64,000 nucleotides of DNA, taken from positions 25,920-89,919 of the forward strand of contig PLMN01000029.1 of the NCBI GenBank assembly GCA_003141555.1, read 5' to 3'. Below are positions 52,673-64,000 of the stretch, piece after piece; position 1 is the first letter of the stretch; every line of letters begins with the position of its first letter. The notes beneath the pieces were generated by a model. The model was not told the origin of the DNA. It was given only the letters and a program-made list of their open reading frames with translations, and made no database searches. Made by a program: the position numbers and the translations under genes. Source of the stretch: Candidatus Aminicenantota bacterium. GTDB lineage: Bacteria; Acidobacteriota; Aminicenantia; Aminicenantales; UBA4085.

Positions 52673-53586
52673 TCGATGAGGCTCCGGCCGGTCAGCTTCA
52701 GGAAGACGTCCTCGAGGGTCGCCGGGCGATGGACCGTATTGGGCAGGTCGAGATCGACCAGCGCCTTCCAGAGCCCGATCCCGTCCCGGCAGTAGAAATA
52801 GAGCGTGTCGCCCACCCGCTCGTGGCCGCAGGCAAGCGGCCCGAGGCGGGCGAGGAGCTCCTCGTCCCGATCGGGCGGCATCCGGATCTCGACGACGTCC
52901 TTCCCGATCTCGCTCTCGATGAGCCCGCGCGGGTCTCCCGCTTTGAGGATCTTGCCCTGGTGCATGACGACCAGGCGGTCGCAGAGCTGCTGGGCCTCCT
53001 CCATATACTGGGTCGTCAGGATCAGGGTGACGCCCTGGGCCTTGAGCTGGCGCAGGCGCTGCCAGATCAGGTGGCGCGCCTGGGGGTCGAGGCCGGTCGT
53101 GGGCTCGTCGGCGATGATGATCCGGGGCTTGTTGAGCAGCGCCCGGGCGACGAGGAGCCGGCGCTTCATCCCCGTGGAGAGCTGGTCGATCTTGCTGTCC
53201 CGCCGGGTCTCGAGCTCGACGAACTTCAGGAGCTCTGCGATCCGGGCCTTCGCCTCGCGCTTCGGGATGTCGAAGAAGCGGGCGAAGACGAGCAGGTTCT
53301 CGTAGACCGTGAGGTCGATGTCCAGGGTGATCTCCTGGGGAATGACGCCGGTTTTCTTCTTCAGGGCGCGGTTGTCGACGCCGGCCGCGGACCCGTCCAC
53401 GGTCAGCGTCCCGGCGGTCACGGGGGAGACGCAGTGGATCATGCGGACGGTGGTGGTCTTGCCGGCGCCGTTCGGGCCGAGGAACCCGAAGCACTCGCCC
53501 TCCTGGATCTCGAAGTCGATCCCGTCCACGGCCGTGAAATCGCCGTACTTTTTTGTCAGCCCCCGGGCGGATACAATCGTCGACAT
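52669..53586 (-). CDS. ABC-2 exporter ATPase (NodI/DrrA type)
   Basis: 305 residues. Walker A GPNGAGKTT near 36-44, signature LSTGMKRRL near 140 and Walker B RIIIADEPTTGLD near 158. The C-terminal ~90 residues are the extension found in NodI/DrrA-type ATPases. A TATCAT -10 ends 7 nt before the ATG at 53586, so the in-frame ATG at 53595 is less likely. Works with the permease encoded next. Confidence 0.9.
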   Translation of the reverse strand: MSTIVSARGLTKKYGDFTAVDGIDFEIQEGECFGFLGPNGAGKTTTVRMIHCVSPVTAGTLTVDGSAAGVDNRALKKKTGVIPQEITLDIDLTVYENLLVFARFFDIPKREAKARIAELLKFVELETRRDSKIDQLSTGMKRRLLVARALLNKPRIIIADEPTTGLDPQARHLIWQRLRQLKAQGVTLILTTQYMEEAQQLCDRLVVMHQGKILKAGDPRGLIESEIGKDVVEIRMPPDRDEELLARLGPLACGHERVGDTLYFYCRDGIGLWKALVDLDLPNTVHRPATLEDVFLKLTGRSLIE

Positions 53587-53593
53587 GGGGGGC

Positions 53594-53599
53594 ATGATA
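53594..53599 (-). promoter_or_regulatory. Putative -10 element of the ABC-2 exporter operon
   Basis: TATCAT on the minus strand, 7 nt from the ATG. The -35 region (TTTTCG about 17 nt upstream) is weak. Confidence 0.35.
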
Positions 53600-53755
53600 C
53601 CATGATCGGCCCGGAACGAAAAGCCCGGGCGCGGGCGGGCGGAAGCCGCGAGGTAGACTACGATGTCGGTTCCCTGGGCGGCACTCCTTCCCAAATGCTC
53701 TTCAGGGCCGAAAAAGAATGGGGCGGCCGCACGGGGACGCCCCGCTGAACGGGGA

Positions 53756-54007
53756 TTACTGGACCGTGATCTTCGTGGCGACCATCTTGTATTCGATCTT
53801 CACCTTGGCCCCGACGGCCAGCTTGCCCGTGATCGTGGTGTCGGCGGTCTTCAGGAGCTCCCACTTGTCCTGGTCCTTCTGGACGGTGATGACATCGCCC
53901 TTGATGTCCAGGACGGGGCCGGTGACCTGGTAGGTCTTGGGGCCGGCGGCATAGACAAGGGCCAGCACGAGGACGGCAAACAAGACGACGGCGGCAAATT
54001 TTTTCAT
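53756..54007 (-). CDS. Small periplasmic beta-barrel (OB-like) protein
   Basis: 83 residues with a signal peptide (AAVVLFAVLVLALVYAAG). The ~60-residue mature part is all-beta (YQVTGPVLDIKGDVITVQKD, then VGAKVKIEYKMVATKITV), a pattern seen in DUF5666-like and OB-fold envelope proteins. The start has a full AAAGGAGG. Likely monocistronic. Function unknown. Confidence 0.75.
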   Translation of the reverse strand: MKKFAAVVLFAVLVLALVYAAGPKTYQVTGPVLDIKGDVITVQKDQDKWELLKTADTTITGKLAVGAKVKIEYKMVATKITVQ

Positions 54008-54055
54008 GGTTCTATCCTCCTTTCCTTCCTAGGTGGCTAGATTTTAACGCGGGCC

Positions 54056-55216
54056 TCAATTGATTTCAAGGGCGTCTTTGGCCGGGAGCTTGGGGAACGG
54101 GGCGTGCGGTTCGGTCTGATACCAGAAGGCCGTGGAAGCGATGTCGTCCTGGAGGGGGAGATAGCGGCCGCCCGAGCGCCAGCCCAGCGCCTGGATCGTC
54201 ACTTTGAGGTCCTTTTCGAAGCGGATGGGATCCATGATATGCCAGCGGTAGAGGCCGAACCGCTGTTGGACGTCGTAATGGCCGTCGCCCCTGATCACCT
54301 GGGCCAGTCCGCTGTAGGGCGTGGTGAATTCCGTGTAGCGGGAGGTCCCATCCGGACCCCGGGAGTCGAAGTCGTACGAGCCGCAGAAGTAGTCCTCGGT
54401 CCCGGTCCCGGCGATCGTCGGAAAATCGGCGTCGCCGTCGAGGTAGAACTTGATCTCGCCCTCGCCCCACCAGCCGTCGCTATGGACGCCCCAGGCGAGA
54501 TACGTGCCGACGTAGTGGCCCCATCCCTTGACCCCGTCGAGGATCGTATAGACGCTCTTGTAGGGCAGGGGATTGACCCGCCGGAACTGGGCGTGGAAGT
54601 AGGCCGCGTCCTCGGGGACGTCGGTCAGGGTGTAGTTGATCTGGTAGTAGATCGTGAAGTTCTCGTCGGCCAGGTTCTCAATCGTGATCCGGAACGACTT
54701 GCGGAAGGGCATGGTCCAGTAGGAGTTGAATGCGCTGCCGGGGTTGACGCAGACCGGGAGCGAGGAGATTTGGGCGTAGCGCTGCCAGCCGCAGGCGAAG
54801 AAGTCCCCGACCGGGGCTTCGACCGATGGATCCTTCTCGCCGTCCCAGTAGAAGCGGAGGATGGCGTACCGCCAGGTGCCGGCCGGGGTCATCCAGATCT
54901 GCTGGATGGCGCCCATGCCCTTGACGTCGGCCAGGACGAAGGTCTCCTTGGGCTTGATGACGACGAAAGGCGAGATCTTCCAGCCCTGGCCGAGGTCGTG
55001 GGCAGCCTTCAGGGCCGGGCCGTCGGTCGACATGGCGGCCTTGCCTTTTTCGCCCGTGAAGTTCTCGGGGCTGATCGACCGCGTCTGGGCGTGGGACAGG
55101 CGGCTGAGCTCGCCGAGGCCGAGAGGCAGGCCGGTCGACGGCTTCTTGTCCTGGGCGGCGGCGAGGACGAAAGCCGCAAGGAGCAGGATCGAGGTCCACA
55201 GCATTGCTTTCTTCAT
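54056..55216 (-). CDS. Secreted GH172-family (DUF2961) glycoside hydrolase
   Basis: 386 residues with a signal peptide (LLLAAFVLAAAQD). DUF2961/GH172 features include GMGAIQQIWMTPAG, LRFYWDGEKDPSVEAPVGDF, GEGEIKFYLDGDADFPTI and GTGTEDYFCGSYDF (about residues 255-270). GH172 enzymes act on fructofuranosides or arabinofuranosides. It lies 33 nt after the GH35 gene and is probably co-transcribed, which suggests a shared oligosaccharide target. Confidence 0.85.
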   Translation of the reverse strand: MKKAMLWTSILLLAAFVLAAAQDKKPSTGLPLGLGELSRLSHAQTRSISPENFTGEKGKAAMSTDGPALKAAHDLGQGWKISPFVVIKPKETFVLADVKGMGAIQQIWMTPAGTWRYAILRFYWDGEKDPSVEAPVGDFFACGWQRYAQISSLPVCVNPGSAFNSYWTMPFRKSFRITIENLADENFTIYYQINYTLTDVPEDAAYFHAQFRRVNPLPYKSVYTILDGVKGWGHYVGTYLAWGVHSDGWWGEGEIKFYLDGDADFPTIAGTGTEDYFCGSYDFDSRGPDGTSRYTEFTTPYSGLAQVIRGDGHYDVQQRFGLYRWHIMDPIRFEKDLKVTIQALGWRSGGRYLPLQDDIASTAFWYQTEPHAPFPKLPAKDALEIN

Positions 55217-55249
55217 GAAATCCTCCTTGAGGGAATAGGACCGAACGGA

Positions 55250-57070
55250 TCAGTCCTCGAGCGTCTTGACTCCCCGGACGGGCGCGGCCCGCTTCTCGAG
55301 GAGCTCGAAGACGACGATCTCGTTTTTGCCCTTTTTCAGGCCGGGCGCCGGGCAGAACAGCCGCTTCTGGGGGCCGATCGACCAGTAGCGGCCGAGGTTG
55401 CGGCCGTTGACCCAGACGACGCCTTTCTTCCAGGCGCTCATGTCGAGATAGGTATCGCCGGTGTCGGCGAGGTCGAACGTCCCCCGGAAGAAGGCGCCCG
55501 GCTGCTCCGCGGCGTCGCCGGCGGCGAACTTGAGCGCCGCCAGGGAACGGCCCTCCATCGGCAGCTTGAAAACGTCCCAGGTCATCAAGGTCATGCCGTT
55601 CAGCGTGACCCGGTCGGTGATGCCCTTGCGGTCGATCATGTGCTCGCTGAAGTTGATCCGGCCCATTCCTTCGACCAGGATGTCCAACATCTCGGCGGGA
55701 TGGTCGGTCACCGGGATCTCGATCTGGCTCTCGCCCTTTCTCCGGTCGAGCGAGCCGACGTACTTGCCGTCGACGTAGATGTTGGCGAAGTCGTGAAGCT
55801 CCGTGATTCGCAGCCGGCCGGCATGATGCCCGACGAGCTTGGTCCGGTAGAGGATGAACCCCGAGTTCTGGTTGAAGAGCTCCATGGGCTTCGGCTGGAC
55901 GCTGGGTACGGGCACCGGCAGGTTGTCGAAGACGCCCGTCATCTGGGTCAGGCCGATCGCCGGGATCTCGATCGCGGGCAGCGGCTCGGGGAGGTCGGGG
56001 AGCTTGGCCCCGCCGGGCTGGTATTTGGCCAGGAGGTCGCGGAGGGCCATGTATTTGGGCGTCGGCCGCCCGATCTCGTTGAGCGGGGAGTCGTAGTCGT
56101 AGCTCGTCACGTCGGGCTGATATGCGTCGTCGAAGTTGGCCCCGGCCGTGAACCCGAAATTCGTACCGCCGTGGAACATATAGAGGCTGAAGGACTTCCC
56201 GTTGTCGAGCAGCCATTGGACCTCAGGCAGGAGGGATTCGGTCTTGGTCGAGGCCCAGGGCTCGCCCCAGTGCGTCAGCCAGCCGGGGTAGAGTTCGGCG
56301 CAGTAGAGAGGCACGTTCCGCTTGAGCTTGAGGGCCTCGGCATAGTGCTTGTCCTCGGTCCCGGGATCGAGGCCGATCGCCGCGCCGGGGACCGAGCCGG
56401 CTTCGAGCATGGAGGGGGTCGCGCCGTCGGCCGTGCAGAACGGCCCCGGCACACCGGCCGCCTCCCACATCTTCTTCAGGGTGAGCATGTACGTCCGGTC
56501 GTTGCCGTAGCTGCCGTACTCATTTTCGAGCTGGACCATGAGGATGGGGCCGCCCCGGGAGACGAGGAGGTTCCCGATCTGGTCGGCCAGCTTCCTGATG
56601 TAGGCCTCGCAGGCGGAGATGTACCGCGGATCCATGCAGCGGATCTTGATGTCCGGCGTACGGAGGAGCCAGACGGGCAGCCCCCCGAAATCCCACTCGG
56701 CGCAGGCGTACGGCCCGGGCCGGAGGATGACGTAGAGCCCGACCTCCTGGGCGATCTTGATGAACCCGGCCACGTCGTTCCCGCCGCTGAAGCTCCATTG
56801 CCCGGGCTCGGGCTCGATCGCATTCCAGAAGACATAGGTGGCGATCGCGTTCAGGCCCATCGCCCGGGCCTTGAGGAGCCGGTCGCGCCAGTATTCCCGG
56901 GGGATGCGCTGGAAATGGAGCTCGCCGGCCATGAACTGGAACGGCTTGCCGTCGAGCAGGAACTGCGTTCCCTCGAACTTGAACGAGGACGATTGGGCGC
57001 GGAGGGGGGAACCCAGAAGGGCAAGGGCGGCCAGGGCCGGGACGAGGAGGCGGAAGGGGCGTGAGGTCAT
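55250..57070 (-). CDS. Secreted GH35 beta-galactosidase
   Basis: 606 residues with a signal peptide (LVPALAALALLGSPLRAQ). TIM barrel at about 30-350. The acid/base is probably E184 (MVQLENEYGSYG) and the nucleophile E259 (LYCAELYPGW). The HGGTNFGF motif and C-terminal jelly-roll domains are present. It removes terminal beta-galactose in the periplasm. First gene of an operon with GH172. AAGGAG precedes the ATG. Confidence 0.92.
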   Translation of the reverse strand: MTSRPFRLLVPALAALALLGSPLRAQSSSFKFEGTQFLLDGKPFQFMAGELHFQRIPREYWRDRLLKARAMGLNAIATYVFWNAIEPEPGQWSFSGGNDVAGFIKIAQEVGLYVILRPGPYACAEWDFGGLPVWLLRTPDIKIRCMDPRYISACEAYIRKLADQIGNLLVSRGGPILMVQLENEYGSYGNDRTYMLTLKKMWEAAGVPGPFCTADGATPSMLEAGSVPGAAIGLDPGTEDKHYAEALKLKRNVPLYCAELYPGWLTHWGEPWASTKTESLLPEVQWLLDNGKSFSLYMFHGGTNFGFTAGANFDDAYQPDVTSYDYDSPLNEIGRPTPKYMALRDLLAKYQPGGAKLPDLPEPLPAIEIPAIGLTQMTGVFDNLPVPVPSVQPKPMELFNQNSGFILYRTKLVGHHAGRLRITELHDFANIYVDGKYVGSLDRRKGESQIEIPVTDHPAEMLDILVEGMGRINFSEHMIDRKGITDRVTLNGMTLMTWDVFKLPMEGRSLAALKFAAGDAAEQPGAFFRGTFDLADTGDTYLDMSAWKKGVVWVNGRNLGRYWSIGPQKRLFCPAPGLKKGKNEIVVFELLEKRAAPVRGVKTLED

Positions 57071-57104
57071 CGCGGGCTCCTTGGATCGGTTTGAGGCGGT
57101 CTGA

Positions 57105-57134
57105 TTCTATCACAGGCCCGCGGCCTGAAATCAA
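57105..57134 (-). promoter_or_regulatory. Putative promoter of the GH35-GH172 operon
   Basis: On the minus strand TTGATT (57129-57134) and TAGAAT (57105-57110) with an 18-nt spacer, 34 nt before the GH35 ATG. Confidence 0.5.
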
Positions 57135-57170
57135 GGACCAGGCGCCGGCGGCCTGCTCCCCGAGGTGGAA

Positions 57171-57199
57171 TTGACAAAAGTCGAGCGGCCGGTTAGGAT
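57171..57199 (+). promoter_or_regulatory. Putative promoter of the TPR/beta-barrel gene
   Basis: TTGACA (57171-57176) and TAGGAT (57194-57199) with a 17-nt spacer. It lies back-to-back with the GH35 promoter and ends 10 nt before the ATG at 57210. Confidence 0.6.
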
Positions 57200-57209
57200 G
57201 GGCTCATTC

Positions 57210-58541
57210 ATGAAGACCAGACCTGCGGAAACATATTCGCGGCGGACGCGAGCTATGGGAATGGCCGGTTTCCTCGTCCTGGCGCTCCTTCTTCCCCGGC
57301 CGGCGGCGGCCGGCCAGGCCCCAGGGAAGGAGGCCAATGTCGAAAAGCTCCTCGCTCAGGGTGATGCTTATTACCTCAAGGCCGAATACAAGCTGGCGGT
57401 CGGATGCTACCTGGAGGCCTCGGCCCTCTCCCAGAGCCGGATGAACCTCTCGAAGGCGAACTTCGGACTATCGCTCTGCTATTTCTACCTCCGCGACACG
57501 CCGTCCACGATCAAGTATCTGAAGCGGGTCATGGACGTCGATCCCCAGAAGGAGATCTCTCCGCTTTTCTATCCCGCGCCTTTCATCCAGCTCTTCCAGC
57601 AGGCTCAACTGGAGGCGGCCGGGGCCCGGCCGGGGACCGAAGCCGTCTCCGCCCCGAAGCCGGTTCCCTCGAAGACCGAGCCTGAAAAGAAGTCCGGCGG
57701 CGAGGCCGGCCAGAGCGCGACGCCCCCGGCCGAGGAGCCGAAGAAAACCCCGCCCGCCGCGGCGCCCAAGCCCCAGCCCGAGCGGCCCGTGTTCAAGCCC
57801 GATGATTTCGGGATCACGGACGAGGAAAAGGGCGGCCATTGGGAGATCGGGGCGCACTACTCCTGGTGGAGCGTCAATCTTCTCAAGGGGATCTTCGAGA
57901 GCAAGCTGACCGAGGAGCTGGGCAAGTCCATCCAGAACGAGATCGTCAAGCAGTCGGGCATGATCCAGGCCGGCTTGGTGAAGCTGAGCTATACTCAGAC
58001 CCTGGGCTTCGATTCGAGCGGGACGAACACCGGGCTCGAGATCCGATATTATTCCCGGGGACGGGCGGGGACGTTCAGCCTGGGGCTGGGCTTCGAACAG
58101 AGCTATATGAAGCTCGTCCTATCCGGAACGGCCCGTCAGGATTACCTGAGCGGATCCACGGCCTCAATCGACGTCAACTCCAACATTGCCGTCAGCCCCT
58201 TCAGTACCCACGTGAACTTCCGCTGGGAGCTCGGCGCCAACCAGCGCCTCACGCCGTTCATCACCGTGGGGGTGGGCTTCGCCCCGCTCACGGGGACGTA
58301 CTCCTATACCTATACGGGGACTTACAAGGCGGGCAGCATCGAGCAATCCCTGAGCGGCAGCAAGGAAGAAACCCTGGACGTGCTCGGCAAGGAAATCGAT
58401 TTTATGTTCCCGAGCATCCTCGTCGTCTTTCAGCTCGACTTCGGCCTCAAGGCGGAGCTGGCCAAAGGCCTCTTTCTCTCCGGGGAAGCGGGCGTCTGGG
58501 ACGGGTTCATGCTCCGCGGCGGCCTCGCCTACCGATTCTGA
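57210..58541 (+). CDS. TPR-linker-outer-membrane beta-barrel protein
   Basis: 443 residues. A basic n-region and hydrophobic core (GFLVLALLLPRPAAAGQ) form a signal peptide. About 40-130 are TPR-like (KLLAQGDAYYLKAEYKLAVG). About 145-215 are a Pro/Ala/Lys linker. From about 220 a beta-barrel runs to the C-terminal aromatic strand (FMLRGGLAYRF), as expected for an outer-membrane barrel. The promoter rules out starts at 57165 and 57198. ATG 57255 is an alternative. Possibly an assembly or transport component. Confidence 0.7.
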   Translation: MKTRPAETYSRRTRAMGMAGFLVLALLLPRPAAAGQAPGKEANVEKLLAQGDAYYLKAEYKLAVGCYLEASALSQSRMNLSKANFGLSLCYFYLRDTPSTIKYLKRVMDVDPQKEISPLFYPAPFIQLFQQAQLEAAGARPGTEAVSAPKPVPSKTEPEKKSGGEAGQSATPPAEEPKKTPPAAAPKPQPERPVFKPDDFGITDEEKGGHWEIGAHYSWWSVNLLKGIFESKLTEELGKSIQNEIVKQSGMIQAGLVKLSYTQTLGFDSSGTNTGLEIRYYSRGRAGTFSLGLGFEQSYMKLVLSGTARQDYLSGSTASIDVNSNIAVSPFSTHVNFRWELGANQRLTPFITVGVGFAPLTGTYSYTYTGTYKAGSIEQSLSGSKEETLDVLGKEIDFMFPSILVVFQLDFGLKAELAKGLFLSGEAGVWDGFMLRGGLAYRF

Positions 58542-58599
58542 GCGCCCCGCGGGGGGGCAAGCTCTTCCCGCAACGCTCTCCAAAGCCGATTGATACCGC

Positions 58600-58628
58600 C
58601 TGACCCCGCGCCCGTTTTCTGCTATAAT
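58600..58628 (+). promoter_or_regulatory. Putative promoter of the SRP RNA
   Basis: CTGACC (58600-58605) and a perfect TATAAT (58623-58628) with a 17-nt spacer, just before the 5' end of the RNA. Confidence 0.6.
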
Positions 58629-58634
58629 GGATTC

Positions 58635-58866
58635 CGACCGTGCTAGACGGGGAGCCAGCGGTGCCCTGTGGCCCACAACCCGCTATAGTGGGGTCGAATT
58701 CCTTGCCGAGGCCCGGCCTTGTCCGCATAGGGACCTGGCAAGTGGCGTCGAAAGTCGGGGCCCTGAGCAAAGCGCCCCCTGTGAATCCCGTCAGGACCGG
58801 AAGGTAGCAGCGGCAGCAGGATGGCGTCTTGTGTTTCAGTTCGCCGCGGCTGAGCCAACTGCCGGA
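58635..58866 (+). ncRNA. ffs: Signal recognition particle RNA, large form with Alu domain
   Basis: The conserved domain IV loop GTCAGGACCGGAAGGTAGCA lies at 58790-58809, with the GGAA tetraloop. The 5' part, from GTGCTAGACGGGGAGCCAGC through the CCGCTATAG arm and GGTCGAATTCC, matches the Alu-like 5' domain known from Bacillus-type SRP RNA. The 3' end (GGCTGAGCCAACTGC) also matches that class. It pairs with Ffh to target membrane proteins. The ends are approximate (about 230 nt). The 3' end abuts the stop of the convergent GH2 gene. Confidence 0.9.
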
Positions 58867-62965
<4,099 letters not shown>

Positions 62966-62969
<4 letters not shown>

Positions 62970-63379
62970 GGATCGGTCTCCTTTTTCGGCATGCGGCGCC
63001 GGGCGGCCCGGACCTCGGCTTCGATCTCGCGGAGCTCGACGTCGTTGAGCCCGAAGTAGTGCCCGACCTCGTGGACGACCGTGTCCTGCACCTGGGCCCG
63101 GACTTCGGCTTCCGTGGCGCAGATGTGCTCGATGGGCTTCTGGAAGATGAAGATGACGTCGGGGGGGAGGTTGCCGTAGCTCGGGCCCCGGTGCTGAAAG
63201 GGCACGCCGTGGTAAAGGCCGAGGATGTCGTTCTTGTCGATCGCCCCGAACCGGCGGCGGGTGGGAAGCGAGGGATAGTCCTCCACGATCACGGCCACGT
63301 TGTGGATGAGGTCCTTGAACTTCTTGGGGAGCGAGGCCATGGCCTCCTCGACGAGCTTCTCGAACGGTTCGCGGTCCAT
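62966..63379 (-). CDS. Small zincin-like metalloprotease-family protein
   Basis: 137 residues. HEVGH at 103-107 with a downstream Glu-rich helix; it reads VVHEVGHYFGLNDVELREIE. This is the Zincin_1 type, small cytoplasmic proteins of unknown substrate. Second gene of the operon, 3 nt after the adenosyltransferase stop and overlapping the aldolase gene by 4 nt. Confidence 0.8.
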
Positions 63380-63382
63380 GGC

Positions 63383-63931
63383 CTAGCGCTCGATGCCGGT
63401 CCGGGCCTGGACGCCCTTCCGGTAGTAGTGCTTCCGGGCCTTCATCTCGGTCACGAGGTCGGCCCGCCGGACGAGCGAGGCCGGCGCATGGAAGCCGGTC
63501 AGGATGATCTCGACCGCGTCCGGCTTCTCGTCGAGGACGGCCAGGACATCCGCCTCGGACAGGAGCTTGAAGGAGATCGCGACAAGGACCTCGTCGAGGA
63601 CCACGATCGCGTAGTCGCCCGAGAGCATCGCCGTCCGGCAGCGCCGGAGGCCTCGTCGGGCGCGCCGGACCTCCGCGGAGGAGGGCGTGTCGGCGATGGG
63701 GAGGAAGCTCTTGCGGCCGAACTGCTCGATCGAAATGAAAGGGGCGAGACGGTGGATGGACTCCAGCTCGCCGCAGGATTGGCCCTTCATGAACTGGCCG
63801 ATGTAGGTTTTCAGCCCATGGCCCGCGGCGCGGAGGGCGAGGCCCAGGGCGGCCGTCGTCTTGCCTTTGCCCTTGCCGGTGTAGATTTGGACGTAGCCGC
63901 GGAACGGGGCGATTTTTTTCGTGGGGGACAT
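63383..63931 (-). CDS. cobA: Cob(I)alamin adenosyltransferase (CobA/BtuR type)
   Basis: 182 residues. P-loop TGKGKGKTTAALGLALRAAG at about 18-37, FMKGQ, then YAIVVLDEVLVAI and VEIILTGFHAPASLVRRADL. This is the CobA fold that adenosylates corrinoids to make adenosylcobalamin. No cobalamin riboswitch is visible upstream. The start at 63931 fits a promoter whose -10 ends 7 nt before it. First gene of the four-gene operon ending in GH2. Confidence 0.9.
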   Translation of the reverse strand: MSPTKKIAPFRGYVQIYTGKGKGKTTAALGLALRAAGHGLKTYIGQFMKGQSCGELESIHRLAPFISIEQFGRKSFLPIADTPSSAEVRRARRGLRRCRTAMLSGDYAIVVLDEVLVAISFKLLSEADVLAVLDEKPDAVEIILTGFHAPASLVRRADLVTEMKARKHYYRKGVQARTGIER

Positions 63932-63938
63932 CGCGTCC

Positions 63939-63968
63939 AATATATAATTATGGTGACAGGCAAGGCAA
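63939..63968 (-). promoter_or_regulatory. Putative promoter of the cobA-zincin-aldolase-GH2 operon
   Basis: On the minus strand TTGCCT (63963-63968) and TATATT (63939-63944) with an 18-nt spacer. The -10 ends 7 nt from the ATG, so the mRNA would be leaderless. From 63969 to the window end I see no gene. Confidence 0.5.
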
Positions 63969-64000
63969 TACCGAAAATCGGTGTCAGTAACCGGATTTCC

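Noticed and set aside
54104..57064. Plus-strand open frame of nearly 1000 codons
   Set aside because: It is antisense to the GH172 and GH35 genes, which have clear catalytic motifs. Long antisense frames are expected in high-G+C coding DNA.
63932..64000. Cobalamin riboswitch before cobA
   Set aside because: The promoter ends 7 nt before the start codon, leaving no leader to form a riboswitch.

Overview
The window is a high-G+C Gram-negative-type bacterial chromosome segment. It carries many Sec and lipoprotein signal peptides, outer-membrane beta-barrels, a LolA-like protein, secreted glycoside hydrolases and peptidases, and an SRP RNA with an Alu-type 5' domain. An Acidobacteriota or Candidatus Aminicenantes-like lineage would fit this gene mix, but that is an impression from content. 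No rRNA or phylogenetic marker was used.

Layout. 1-8380: start of a membrane protein (minus strand), then a plus-strand run with a RecD2-type helicase, an SH3-domain protein, an M48 lipoprotein protease, a CHASE2-adenylate cyclase, a metallo-beta-lactamase-fold hydrolase and a cyclic-nucleotide-binding MscS channel. The last three form a plausible cAMP make/break/sense cassette. 8454-8528: tRNA-Arg(CCT). 8486-23302: a 14.77-kb integrative element in the 3' end of that tRNA. It is bounded by perfect 51-bp direct repeats and has a tyrosine integrase next to the right repeat. It carries three excisionase-like HTH proteins, an XRE regulator, a replication ATPase followed by an iteron-like repeat cluster, a decayed parA, an IS21-family insertion, and A+T-rich cargo of small lipoproteins and zinc-ribbon proteins. 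It has no recognisable capsid or conjugation genes.

23303-34000: nitroreductase; an operon of a beta-barrel-like protein, ABC ATPase, two FtsX-type permeases and a LolA-like protein; an S9 peptidase; a BON-domain protein. 34003-40874 (minus): a four-gene operon of an ornithine-cyclodeaminase-family dehydrogenase, a PLP dehydratase/racemase, a 1626-residue hybrid carbohydrate enzyme and a URO-D-like protein. 40967-45404: a helical-repeat protein coupled to an HD-GYP phosphodiesterase, then a broken NCS2 permease. 45526-54007: M28 peptidase with a large unknown N-terminus, a GT39-type glycosyltransferase, a CARDB protein, an ABC-2 exporter and a small secreted protein. 54056-63931: secreted carbohydrate enzymes (GH172, GH35, GH2), a TPR/beta-barrel protein, the SRP RNA, and an operon running from a corrinoid adenosyltransferase through a zincin and a DapA-family aldolase to the GH2.

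Several sigma-70-like promoters can be read by eye. In at least five cases the -10 hexamer ends only 6-10 nt before the chosen start codon, which suggests leaderless transcripts. All functional statements rest on reading motifs and context; no database search was run.
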